In this document: positions 52,405 to 64,000 of the stretch, piece after piece
How the letters are laid out: every line of letters begins with the position of its first letter
Position numbering within the stretch: the first letter of the stretch is position 1
Source of the DNA: Dipylidium caninum
Lineage: Eukaryota > Platyhelminthes > Cestoda > Cyclophyllidea > Dipylidiidae
Assembly: GCA_017562135.1 (NCBI GenBank)
Contig: QEYB01001189.1
Span: 1-64,000, forward strand
Length of the DNA: 64,000 nt
Direction of reading: 5' to 3'
The notes under the pieces: generated by a model
The model's database searches: none
The model's input: only the letters and a program-made list of their open reading frames with translations
What the model was told of the DNA's origin: nothing
Translations under genes and position numbers: made by a program

Positions 52405-55140
52405 GTGCTGGAAGGCTAATATCATGCCAACAACAAAATCTTGAGCTCGAGCCTCATCCTTGGGTTCTTGTACATCTTACTCTTGATAAAGAATTATGCA
52501 ATTTCACATATCGACGAATTAATCCACTCTCTTACCTGAGACATCTGTTGAAAAGAAAACTTGTGAGACGTGAGTTTACTTCATATAACTTAATGAACGA
52601 GCATGTTGGACCAAATTGTGATAGTTGGAGCAAGTATTGGACTAATAATTGGCTTCAGGATGCTCCTATTTTTGATTAAGAAACAGGAAGATGGTCCGTA
52701 TAGCTTCTTGTTTTGCTTGAATGATCTGTCCCCCAGAAGCTATTGCCTTTCTGCAGGGTCCTGATTCCAATGTGTAGTCAGTGAAATGTAGTCAACAGTG
52801 AACGCTCGAAAACTGATTTTACCTGAAAATCCAAGCATGCTTGCTTCTTGCCATACGCTTGCCTATTAGCCTGAACACGGGCGGTCGCAGTGGGGAACTG
52901 TATATGTCGTACTTTGGATCCTCTATACTTCACCGGTGAAAATTGCTAACTGATGCGATTTATGGCGACTCGAAGAAGTCTTATGAAACTTATTTCAGAG
53001 GCAGGATCAAGTTACAGAGTATGCCTTAAAATTGTTCTGTGGTTTCTCAAGTATTTCTTGAAGTTTCGATAAGGTCTGTCAGTTCTGGAGAGTCTTTCCT
53101 AGGCCAGGGATACAGATATGCGCGTGAGAGAATTGCTAGGGTCAACATTTCTTTGCCTCAACTCGATGGTTTGCCTCATGCGAATAATAATGTGATTTTA
53201 AGTAGGATAGCAGAGCACTACACGTTGCATGTGGATGCTACATTTTTAGCTCTTATCACTTGGAGATTTTCTGTAATTATTCTGTCATTTAACTTTATTT
53301 TATAAAGATTTCTATTCCAGAGCCCTTGCTTTGAATTTTGTCGCTATAGAAATCATTATTTTCACCAATCGTCATTGCATTTTCTCTGTCTGCACTTTGT
53401 GTTCAGGTAAGATAGGAACATAAAGCATAGTAAATTTCGTTGCCCTGACTGCTGGAATGATGTATTTGAGGTAAAATCTGTTGTCAAAAGATGGTGTGAA
53501 GCGACTTCCACCAATTATATGAGTAATAGGTTGTTTAGTTAGAGAATTTGAGGGAACCGTTAATCCCTCAGGAAATGTTACATGAAGCTCAATCCAAAAT
53601 AAATCAGTTCCAAGAAGTGTCCTCTTCTAACATTCCGGATCTTTTGGGAGAGTTGGGGACCAGAGGCGATTTGAACAAAGAAAATACGAAAATGAATTGA
53701 ACATCAGTGCAAGGAGACCACGGTGTTAATTCCAGTGACGCTGCAGTTGAAAATGGGTATGTTAAGACATCAAGTTGAAACAGCATGCTCACCCTTTTTC
53801 CTGGGAGGAGATGAAACCCTGACTAACGTTAGCGTTTTAGCTTCTCAAGAAATATTTTTCTGTATGGTGAATATATATAAATAGACGATAGTTACAGGCG
53901 CAAACATACCTGACACGACTGTAAGACTGGGTCCTCGTAACGGGTACGTGGTTTTTCCATTAAATGAATCAGTTTAACATCATGAGCGACATGTTACTCA
54001 CGTATCGCGTACACATGCGAGATGACAGGAAACAGTTGGCTGCCTACGGAGCACTGGCATATAAGATGAACTAGCAATATGAAAACAGTAGTACATCTAC
54101 ACTACAATGCATCGTTGTAAGCCATAATAAAATTAAGGGGGACTGGAGATTTCAAGTCCATCCAAAGTAATAGCTTCGCCACGAATCCTCGGGGACCTTG
54201 AAAATCATAACTGAGGGCAAGCTAAAGATTTAATAAACGTGTTTACACGTCAGAGTGTAAAGTGCAACATTTGTAGGAGCCAGTAGCGCTTATTAGTAAT
54301 TGGTTGTTCATTGTTCAACGTACAACTCGTATGAGGAAAGAGGGCATAATTTTATAAGCTTTGACATCTAAATGTGTTAAGCTTCATAGTTCATGATGCG
54401 TAACCGACGACGATGAGGCAAAAAATAGGCTGCAAACGAAATAAGTGGCCAAATTGGGTTCACAAATTACTATAAAAATTTAGGTTCTAACCGATTATCC
54501 AACAGACATTCTGCCTTCTGAAGGTATAAGCTACGACGAGAACTAAATATGTAAGTTTTGGCTGAAATCAGAAGACGTTTTGCAGTTGCCAGCGCTGCTA
54601 TTTTTTTCAAGGGTCAAATGCCTAATATTCATCAAATACCGATTTTTTTATTTCACAATGGTGTTTCATGTCGAGTTTTGTCTTTCTCGTAAGCTTTAGG
54701 CAACAGCCGCGTACCTCAGTACCGCATAACCCTAGCTCCCATTACCTTACCCTTTACGTCTAAAGTTTCTATTTTTGTGCATTACTCGCTAACGTATCGA
54801 TTATATAAGGATGACCATTTAGGTTTGCATATGTGTCACATTTTTACCAAAGTTATAAAAGATGTTTGTGGGAGGTTCACTCGCAACATAATAGTGAATA
54901 GAGAAATGAGGATGGAGAGTTACCATTCTGTCATCGCAAATGACAAAACTGACTCACCGGGGCGTAGTTAATTTTCACTTGAAGGATGCATTAAGCTCGC
55001 TGATGTGCATCCGAGCACTTTGGTTTTTTATTTGAGTTTTATTCTCTATCTTCAAGTAAATCGCTTTTATTCTTTTATACTATTCTTTTATGCCCGCGAT
55101 TTGGTTGTATCTGGCGCCGGCTTGTTCGTAGCTCAAGGGG
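52405..55140. other. intergenic region between BCS1 and GIT
   Basis: Immediately after the BCS1 stop, a second frame stays open to a TAA at 52679 (ending SWSKYWTNNWLQDAPIFD). Its text looks protein-like and is rich in Trp and Arg, but it has no ATG, is not part of known BCS1 proteins and matches nothing I recognise. It may be an alternative 3' exon, a gene remnant or chance. A second open frame at 53039-53305 is equally unidentified. The rest is AT-rich with no feature seen. Confidence 0.45.
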
Positions 55141-58100
55141 ATGGAATTTGCCATCGCGGTTTGCGCTGATTGCGATGCAAAGAATCCTCAATGGGCCTCG
55201 ATAAATCGCGGTGTTTTTATTTGTGACGAATGTAATTCAATACACAGACAATTAGGACGGCACATTAGTCATGTACGGATGCCGAATTTTTTCATCTTTC
55301 TCTATAGACGAAACATTTATCCAAATCCTTATGGCGGCCTTCCCAGTTATTCATGGTTCAGTACTTAGCACTTGCCGGGGCCAACAGGTTTTGGGAACAC
55401 GTCTTATTAGAGCCGCTTTTGAATAAACGTTGCGAATCATCGAAACTCCATGCAGTTGTTGACAAAAAACCTCAACCTGACTCACCCTTACATCCAACGA
55501 AAGCGGATTTTATTAGGAAAAAGTATTTGTTCCACGGGTTCTTCAAGCTCCCAAGTGTTATTCACTCTGATGACCTAAATCAACAACTACATGCCAGTGT
55601 TCGCACTGCTGTTTTGGAGACTAGCTTGTATCTCCTCGCCTTGGTAAGCCTTCCCACTGAATTTTAAATCATAGTATATCATGCCCCGTTTGTACCAAAT
55701 ATTCGCTATGATGGTTTTCTGCCTTCTATGCACACTCATATCCTTAATTTTCCATTTCATGAAATTATATCCAATTTTACCATGCTAATTCTGTTCTAGG
55801 GCGCAAACCCAAACTACATTCACCCAGTAAAAGGAACATCTCCTGTACATGTGGCTTGTCAATATGAGCAAGTTGGTCAATTGGAATTACTAATCGCTTA
55901 TGGTGGAGATGTCTGTATACAATCAGATAAGGGGATAACGCCTCTGGAGGTGACGCTACTCCTTCTTTGAAATCCCTTCTTTTTTATGTACAGTACATAG
56001 TGCATCTTGTGATTCATATTCGGAAGTTTCTGAGTTTATGAGCGTTTAATGTGATTTAACGGATTGCAGCCAGTGAGTTTTAGGTTTAATCACTATTTGT
56101 TAAGCTGCACCTGTAACTATTAACATTTGTATTTCCCTATTCATTCTTGGTACGTTTTTTCAATTATTTTTTTTGTCTAAACCCTACTCTTAGTGTTTAT
56201 TCGCTTTTTGTTTAATCGAGTAGTATTCGGTACGCAGCTTCAACGTTTTTCGTTTTTTGTTTAACTCCAAGACCGAGAGTTATGTGTTTTACTTTGCGAC
56301 CGCAAACTTAACGACTTGGAAACTTGTAACTATCGAAATAAATGAGTTACTGATCACCTCATCAAAAAAAGAACATAATTTTTCGTATATTTTCTTTCTT
56401 CCCATACTATCGACTTGATTCATTTATTCTTTTTGTTACGTCGGAACTTTTAATTATTTTGCTTCTCTGCTCCAACTACTTTTTATTTGAAATACCGAAA
56501 TTTTCAGTAATCACTCCATTGATACTTATTAATCTTTATGTGGTAGACATTGCAAGTTACCCAAAACAGCTCAAACTTCATAATATTTCTTTGTTAGTCA
56601 TGGTACGTGATTTGTTTAGCTATAATTACCCTAAAATATGCAATTTCCCATCTTTTTCCATGTTTATTTTAATGTGCACATAGATATACAAACCACCTAT
56701 GCTTATGGACATTTACCTACCAATCTTTCACCCCTACCCATTTTACTCGGACAATTGCCGCCATCTATATCACTTAATTTATTGGTTAATAACGAACTCT
56801 TTTTCACTTGCTTTATTGATTATCCTCTTTACTTTGTTTCACAAAAATAAATTGGTTTTGTTGGAAGAACACAACATAGGGTGTATACGTTCTTCTCTAC
56901 ACACAGGCCTATTCGATGCAAAAGTACGGCATTCTTCCCCCATAGCGTCAGTAAATAGTCTCATGACAAAATTGTTACAGACAAAAAATACACTGATTTC
57001 CTGCGGAATGTATAAAAGTAACGCCTTTAGTGTGCTTCTAACATTTGGTTGCCTTAAGTGTCTGTTAACTTTTTCATGAAAAAACTGAGATCAATGTGGT
57101 AAAAGTATCTTCTGTTGTCATTGGTTCAGCTTTGGAATTACGGCGCTCTAATGGGCTTTTTACTAGTAGCTACCGATGGGCACCTTCATTTATAAATACC
57201 AGACGAAATTGGGGTTTTTGGTCTTTTCTCCATATATCGAGCGGCGTTTAATTAAAAATAAACTGCAGGAGCTCGCGGGTCCACTTGACAATACTCGCTA
57301 TTTTCTGTTCTGTTGGGAACTTATAGGTCGTTCAAAGAGTTGGCTTCTATAATGGCCGTGAAATATATTATTATCTTAATCCAACTCTTGCTGCCTACAT
57401 TATATATATTTAGTTTTTCGTCTGCCCTTCTTTGTCTTTAGAAATTAGGTCAGTAAGCTTCACCTTTTCGGTTTTTTAATCTCTGCAAAGTGTGCGGACA
57501 GAAACCCCCACCACCATTCGCATACCGAAGCTGACCATGATAGATATGCATGCGCATGGTTTCTATTTTATTGATTCTCTTGTTTGCCGTCAATACTTCA
57601 AGGATTGGAAATCTGTTACCTTCTTTTGCCCTCTACCTATCTGGTTACGTGGTATTTTAAGAAGGGTGCTGCAATTTTAATCTTCTCTACTTTATATGCT
57701 ATGTTCGGATTTTCTTGTTGTTTTATTCCATGTAATTTTGGGCTAACGTAAATTTGAACGATGAACGTATGATTTTGCTTTCTCTCATGACCCCTCCCTT
57801 TTCCCGCTCCTCTTATCTTTCGTGTCTTACCGGCATTGGTCCCGAATTAGTTCGCTTTAACGCTGAATAGACTTAGGTGTGTCTTCGTGGAAGCGAGTAG
57901 TGACTAGACTGATGTGTTGATTTTCACTTGGAGTTTGTGATTTTTTCGTGCTTGTATATACACATTTTTTTCTGTCTGGTTGCCACCTTTTTCTGATTTC
58001 TCACCCTTCCATACTCCTGCTTTGCCTGCACATATTGCCTACGTTGCATTTTCTCTCTCTCTCTTGGACTTTGATTCCTCCCTCTTCGTGTTCTTTGTAG

Positions 58101-61100
58101 TCGGTGTTGGCTTATCTTTCAAAACCGATTTGTGGCAATGCTACGTACTTCTCTCTGTTTGGCATTTTCCTGTCGAGAATTGGTCATCACTTCTTTATTA
58201 GCGCAACACTACTTACCATTAAAATGAAGTACTTTTTCCTGACTACCATTTGACTATTACCAAACCGTCTTCCATCCCTCTGTCACCAAATCATCCTTTA
58301 TTTTCCTCACGTTTTCATCTTCATGGCTTTAGTTCTTTACTCTTCTGTCGCTAAAAATTAGTGCAGAATTAATACTGACGCTGGTAAACTTAAAAATACA
58401 AAAAGGAGATAGAAGAAACCATTTAATCCATTACAGACCGCGATGCGTAAGAACTCAATATTGACCACGAAAATAACCTCTATCGAAAAATTCAATCGTA
58501 ATTAATTCGAAAACGCCTGCGTTTCCGAGAATATTCTTTGGACTATTTGCATTTTTAAATACATTAATGAATTGAAGATGTACGTTTAGGATGGTAGCAA
58601 AAGTTGTACCGTTCTCTCTCAGATTGTTCAGTCTTCCCAAGGTCAATGAAGATATGTGTGGTTGACTAGACATGATAATATGAATATTGGAAAACAAGTG
58701 ATGATAAAACGCTAACTTTTCCGTTTTATCGAAAGGTGAGGTAAAACTATAGAATTTTTTTCGCCTAAATGGATACCTAATCTCAACTATTTATGGTAGA
58801 GAGACTATTATATTTTCCATTAATTTATTTGTAAATCAAGTGATGTTTACTATCATTTAGAGTATTATCATTACTATTCATCGGGGGGAAGTTCTCTTAA
58901 CGACAAAAGAACATTCAGATTTTTGCGTCCGTAAAAGTGCCTGAAAACGTTATTTCTTTTTAACTTAATAAGCTCGGGCCAACGTGGAATAAGTGTTTGT
59001 TGTGGCAGTGAAAACGTGCATGTGTTCTATTTCAAAATTGGCTATGAGTTAAGGATTTTCACTAAATTTGGGGAGGATAACAACTCCTTAGAAATGTTGT
59101 TTTGAGAGGCTAAACATGTGCATATATCATAGTTTTTCACCTTTTCAACCAAACTATAATTCCGGTGGCCATAAACTACAATTGGGCCTTTTCTATGCAT
59201 TCTGCATCGTGAAAGATAATGTGTAAAATTTGTCCCCTCCAATTAATTTTGTTAAAAACTTAAGTCTTTGAAAATTCGGTACTATATTCAAAACCTGTGA
59301 GAAATCCGTTCGTTATGGCACATCGCATTCCAACGAATCTGGTTAGTGGTCAGTGACAACGTGATACTACAAATCTCTTCCCATGGCCCTTACGTCCACG
59401 CAACATAAATTAGGCAAAAGCGGTAATGATAATAGATACTTTTTTGCCAAATTAATTATAAATATTGAAATGTGAAAGAACATCAACGAATTACATGGTT
59501 TGTTACTCTATTGGATTACTCATGGGCTTTTAACAATAACTAGCAAGAGAACGGAGGTCTATGCCACTACTTCTTGCATTCTTAAAGCTCTCATTTGCAT
59601 ATTTTTTGACATTTTCTCTTCACTTTTTTGGGTTATCGTCTATAAGACTTAAGGAATCTGGTTTAACTGTTCAAAAACCACTGGAACTTGTGGGGTAATT
59701 GCATATCATTGTTTGCTGCCAAGGTAATTTGGAAAGTTTATGTCCATTTGATTAAGGCACCGTTGTATTTGGTCGCTCCGACCTATAGGGTGACCTTCTT
59801 TTTTCAACAATGTCTCCGCACAATATTCGACAGACCTAAGAAATCACGATACTCAACATTGGGTTGTTGTAAATGGTTTTCCTGTCAGGCGTAGCTTAAT
59901 GGTCCTACCTAAATCTTTTCTAAAGACCCATTTAATGACATCACAGTTGAGTATTCCTCATTATGGAAAATATTAATCGAAGACGCCTTAATAAACCCCT
60001 ATGAAACATTTAATCCACTTTACTTCTCGCTGAGTTTCTTCGTCTCTGGGCTGAGATGTCGTTGAGAGAGGAAATGAACTTGACTACCTGACGAAATGCA
60101 GTTTCTTTAACAATCGATTGCAATCGCCATTTTTTTCGTATATGCAGATTAAATAAATGCTGTTATTGGGGTGCGAAAAATTATTTTTTTTTCAAAAAGA
60201 ACATAATTAATGTCACTGTTTATTGTGTGACATTTAAATAAAGATGTGAATTCAAAGCTGGCGGAGGAAACATCACCTAGTGATTGATTACATTTAAGGG
60301 ATAAGCTTGAATTAGACGAAAAAATCCTTTTCTCTCCTCCGAGGACTCTGAATTCACTTATTAAATCATTTTAAACCATTTCACACAATTGTTTGATGTA
60401 ATTTGCAATCAATGGTAAGGATCTATCCACATTAACGCAAATGGGACAACTATTTAGCCGGTAGAGGTTGTAGGTTAATTTGATACCCATTAATCTTGAC
60501 TACTGGTAAATATTACTCTTCTGTCCATACACTATATTTGGTCACGACAAAACCCCTCAATTGTGGTCATAACTCAAACTACCCTCCTGTTTTTCCTTCT
60601 CACTTTAAGGTTCACGCGGAGATTTCTGGCTTTAGGAAATTGGCTGGTATATCATTGATTCCATAACAATTCCCCTCGGTGTCTGTCGGCGTATTAACCG
60701 TCTTTTATAAGCGTTTAGGTGTGATTATTGGAACTTAGTACGTCTGAAAAACCCTTTTTTTAGTGTGGTAATCTTTTATCTTATAATTGTACTTATGAGT
60801 CGGTGCGGGGGGGGGGGGCTATTTACCTTTTTAAATAATTGCAAATGTAGTATTGTTATGCAACTTGTCCTACATGCGCATATTCTCATTGAATACAACT
60901 TTGCCCCTAGACTACTAATCAGCAAAATATCCGGCCCATTGATGTTAAACTCTGATTTCCATTTACAAATGATTATCGTAGGTCCTCATTGTACCAGACC
61001 ATCTGTTTGACAACGTCCGGCTATTCAAGAATGCTGGTCCCGGCGCAAATGTATTGAATTTCTCACCCACTGTTCTTACAAAATGCATTTTAAAAACCTC

Positions 61101-63057
61101 GTGTGTATGTGAAACCTGCAGTTTGGCAGGACTTGATAAATAGCCTGGAACGTGGGGAAAGGAGCTAACCCCAGAAACTGGCTTCACTGGTCGTTTGCTC
61201 GCTTGCCTAACTTTAGTCGACGTTTAACTTTAGTCGACGTTTAACAAAATCTCACTTGATTTCCAGTTAATGGGTGGAAAAAGACGTCTCTTTTCAACGT
61301 TTTCGCCTTGAATATTTAACTCATTTGACAAGGCGTCGTCGAAAGAAGGTTGGTTTGCGTTTCAATTAATGAAGCAAGTCTTCTCATCGTTTTATGTCTG
61401 CCATAAGTAACAAAAGGGGAGAGAAATAGATTTTGTTTCTTTTTTTCCTCTCATCACATTGCGATTCAAGGAATATGATATCTTGTCAAAATTTGTAATT
61501 AAAGTCAAGACCCGTTTTCCAAAATGTTAACGTTGCCCTTTTTGAAACCTCTGAATTTATAAATCAAAATTGACATTCCAAAAAGTTTTGCTCAATCGCA
61601 TTTTGCTTTGTTCTTCCCTTCAAATTAAAAGGAAATATAATAATATTACTTGCATTTGAGTGGTTAGTTCAAGTGGCAAAAATGTAGGGATTTGTAGCTA
61701 GTGTTAATTTTCTAGATTCTTGGGTTAGGCATGACTTTTTTGAAACTTCAGGATTGACATGGTTCCATACTTTGTTTTCTATCTTCATTATCCCCTCCTG
61801 ACATGTTGTATTTTATGAACGTATGGAGTTTTCTTAAACTCTTCTTCAGTCACTGATGTTAGTATGCTGTCTCCCTAATTAGTAGGCACGTTTTTTTTGT
61901 TGATTGATGTTACCTCTACCATCCTGTGAATGCAACATATTGCGAGAACCTAACATGTCCAGAAAGCCTTTCTCAGAATGTTCATGCAACGACGTAAGGT
62001 TTACGCGAACCCTTTATTTCCCTCATAGTTTATATTACTGAAATATCAGTTTTTCTTGCTTCTTATCTTCCATTTTTCCTATATGTAAATAATAAACTCC
62101 ACCCGGCAGCATATCTTGATTTAAATCAACGGAGGTCTATAGATACGTCTTTCCTAAAATTAGCTTGTAAACATTATTATGGATGGTCGAAGATTTATGT
62201 ATTGTAGGATGTACATTTTATTAGGCTTAACTTGTATTCCAATTAGGGAAAATTTATTCCTATAAAAATCAAGTGACCGTTAAGTTTACCAATCTTCCAT
62301 GTTTTAAAATTGCAGATGATTATTTAGGTTAAAAGTCGCAGTTACGAGGTCTAAAAATCGTTGAAATCCCCTTTTTTAAAATTTAATTGGCTTTCTACCT
62401 ACTTTGCCGCGGTTTATCATGAAGATTTGGGTACATCCACTATCACCTACCATATGAGTGATACGTCCAGTCGCGTACTTCATAAAAATTATTTACTCTC
62501 TTCGTGTGTGCACGTGTTACACATTTTTTCTCACCTAAAAATCCGTAATTTATGATGGTGAGGCTTTCGGTTTAGCTTTATCATTGCTTGGGAATATTTC
62601 AGAACAGTTTTAAAAACTTCACAAATTTTATTCTTATTCCTAGATCGCTCTAGAGAAAGTTCAAAGATCACAACAACAGCAACAACAACCGGACGCTACT
62701 CTTGCCACTGAGCATCCTCAACCCCAAGCACCATGGTCCCCTCTCATCGATTGTCTTGTCTCGGCTTTCTACGAACTCACCGACGGCCTCTCCTTCTACC
62801 TCTGTCGCCGAGTGCCTAACCACAAGGCAGCCATATTTTTCGCCACCCCACTTTCGGGAGGTCTGAAGAATGGGACTGCCGAGATAGAGGAAGGTCAGGG
62901 GAAATCAGGGGGCCCGTTCAAGGCCTTCTATGGACCCGGGCACTTTCTGACAGCCCCTAAGTCAGTGAAGGAATCCAATGGAACTCTGGAGGGTGAAGCG
63001 AATCGGCAGGCTGATGCTAGAGCTAAAGTTTGCGCCCTGGATAATGCTGCTTTTGAG
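55141..63057 (+). CDS. GIT: GIT-family ArfGAP (partial, continues past the right edge)
   Basis: GIT proteins are Arf GTPase-activating scaffolds that bind PIX and paxillin at focal adhesions, synapses and endosomes. Exons seen are 55141-55272, 55308-55643, 55800-55949 and 62644-63057, with introns of 35, 156 and 6694 bp; the last exon ends at GAG with a GT donor at 63058. The protein starts [11 protein letters not shown]. The zinc finger is C8-x2-C11-x16-C28-x2-C31 and the arginine finger is R36 in HRQLGRHIS. Next come [17 protein letters not shown] and [25 protein letters not shown], then ankyrin repeats ([37 protein letters not shown]). A Q/P-rich insert follows, then [20 protein letters not shown], matching the YELTDRLAFYLCG segment of vertebrate GIT. 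The start of the Spa2-homology region may be in the last exon seen. The missing 3' part should hold the Spa2 and paxillin-binding domains. Confidence 0.94.
60807..60818. repeat. G12 homopolymer
   Basis: Twelve consecutive G residues inside the GIT intron; the length is likely to be unreliable. Confidence 0.9.
61209..61242. repeat. 17-bp tandem duplication
   Basis: Two exact adjacent units aactttagtcgacgttt, inside the GIT intron. Confidence 0.95.
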
Positions 63058-64000
63058 GTATAGCCTTCCTGTAAATGGAAAGATCGCTTTCGTCAGTTTT
63101 CTCATTAATTTAAGGATACATAAAGTGCATTAAAACATCTTATTTTCACACTGATTCTGTATAAGATTCTGTTGTAGACGCCTTTGATTCCTTCAATTTC
63201 AATTATGCCTTACGATACTGGCTATTGTGCAGAAATTGAAATTGATATATTAACAAAATTCGATGCGTTTTCAGTAGCCTTCATAAGAGTCACCGAAGAT
63301 TTGCCTATCCTCTGTGGTTAAGGTCCTGTACAGTCTTCCAGCGTTGTGTTCTCGTGGCGTCGAAGTTTCAGGTTATTTTACGTTCTTAATTCTGTGCTTT
63401 TTTTATTCTCCTTACCTACTTCTAAGGTTCTCATAATATATTGCAATTCATGCAAGAAGCGTTGGGAAATTTGTGCAATGCGTGATTTTTCTCACCTCTA
63501 TAAAATGAGAATTTATTTCCTTATTGGATACCTTTCCGGAAAATATTGACTATCTCGTAGTTTCTGGCGACTCTGCTTGCCTGTTTAACTAACACCACTA
63601 AATTTTGTTCCTTATTACGTTTTTCGAGTCGGTTCGCTCTGAGTTTACCTAATTAAACTTTGTTTTTACTACGGCACTTCGATATACCTACTGAATTCTT
63701 TGAAACCTATTCAATATTCGCTAAAATGCCTTTTCTGCAAATAATACGGACATTTTTCGCTCATTAAAGAGAATTACCAGCATGAACTATGCTATGACAG
63801 TGCTCTAATAGAACAAGTGTCAACGCCTATGATTGTCCATCCTTTTAATGCTCGACCTTCAACCAAATTCTCGAATTGCCTTTGCTACAGCGGAAGCTAG
63901 TTAGTCCACTTTTTTGCCAGTTACCAAGATTAATCAGTGTAAAACATCATTTCGAGTAAATCATTTAGGCTAATTTACATTTTTCTCCTTCATATTACTT
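63058..64000 (+). other. right-edge segment, start of the next GIT intron
   Basis: It follows the GIT exon donor. No acceptor followed by the expected continuation (a DVYDEVDRRE-like block in other GIT proteins) is seen before the window ends, so this is taken as intron. Confidence 0.6.

Larger units (their letters stand above)
55950..62643 (+). other. 6.7-kb intron of the GIT gene
   Basis: It begins GTGACG after GAG and ends TTCCTAG before ATC; the phases on both sides are zero and join TPLE to IALEKV. The interior is AT-rich, with pyrimidine-rich tracts around 57.7-58.3 kb and no nested gene that I can identify. An extra small exon inside cannot be excluded. Confidence 0.75.

Overview
The window is nuclear DNA from an invertebrate metazoan, most likely a parasitic flatworm and probably a cestode. 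This is an inference from three things: animal-type intron-rich genes, a clear class of 33-40 bp spliceosomal introns beside a 66-93 bp class, and moderately AT-rich intergenic DNA. No species call is possible without a database search. There are no bacterial operons, CRISPR arrays, rRNA genes or convincing tRNAs.

Layout. 1-15.5 kb: comparatively GC-rich, mostly non-coding or undecided, with one probable minus-strand membrane-protein gene fragment (about 1.0-2.2 kb), a possible terminal exon near 12.4 kb, and copies of a short dispersed repeat. 15.5-17.8 kb (minus): a compact LITAF-domain gene whose exons are too short to stand out as ORFs. 18-21.9 kb: AT-rich, no gene seen. 22.0-23.6 kb (minus): V-ATPase subunit B, four exons, with one extra base in an A6/T6 run that breaks the frame as given. 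23.6-31.5 kb: intergenic, with one arm of an inverted dispersed repeat. 31.5-38.1 kb (minus): pyruvate kinase, nine exons; the other repeat arm lies in its last intron. 38.1-43.8 kb: intergenic. 43.8-50.0 kb (minus): Strawberry notch (SBNO) helicase-like coregulator, eleven exons. 50.0-50.9 kb: divergent promoter region. 50.9-52.4 kb (plus): BCS1-type mitochondrial AAA ATPase, six exons separated by five introns of 33-40 bp. 55.1 kb to beyond the right edge (plus): GIT-family ArfGAP, four exons seen, one intron of about 6.7 kb.

The five main gene models and the LITAF gene were built by hand: each junction has GT/AG ends, exon phases add up exactly, and the joined proteins follow known family members. 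The genes are unrelated housekeeping or regulatory functions (vesicle acidification, glycolysis, Notch/chromatin-linked regulation, complex III assembly, Arf/focal-adhesion signalling, endo-lysosomal zinc-ribbon protein). I see no operon or defence system. The most notable biology is the intron-size structure, three introns that are stop-free and a multiple of three, the Q/P-rich interruption of the GIT ankyrin repeats, and the V-ATPase frameshift.
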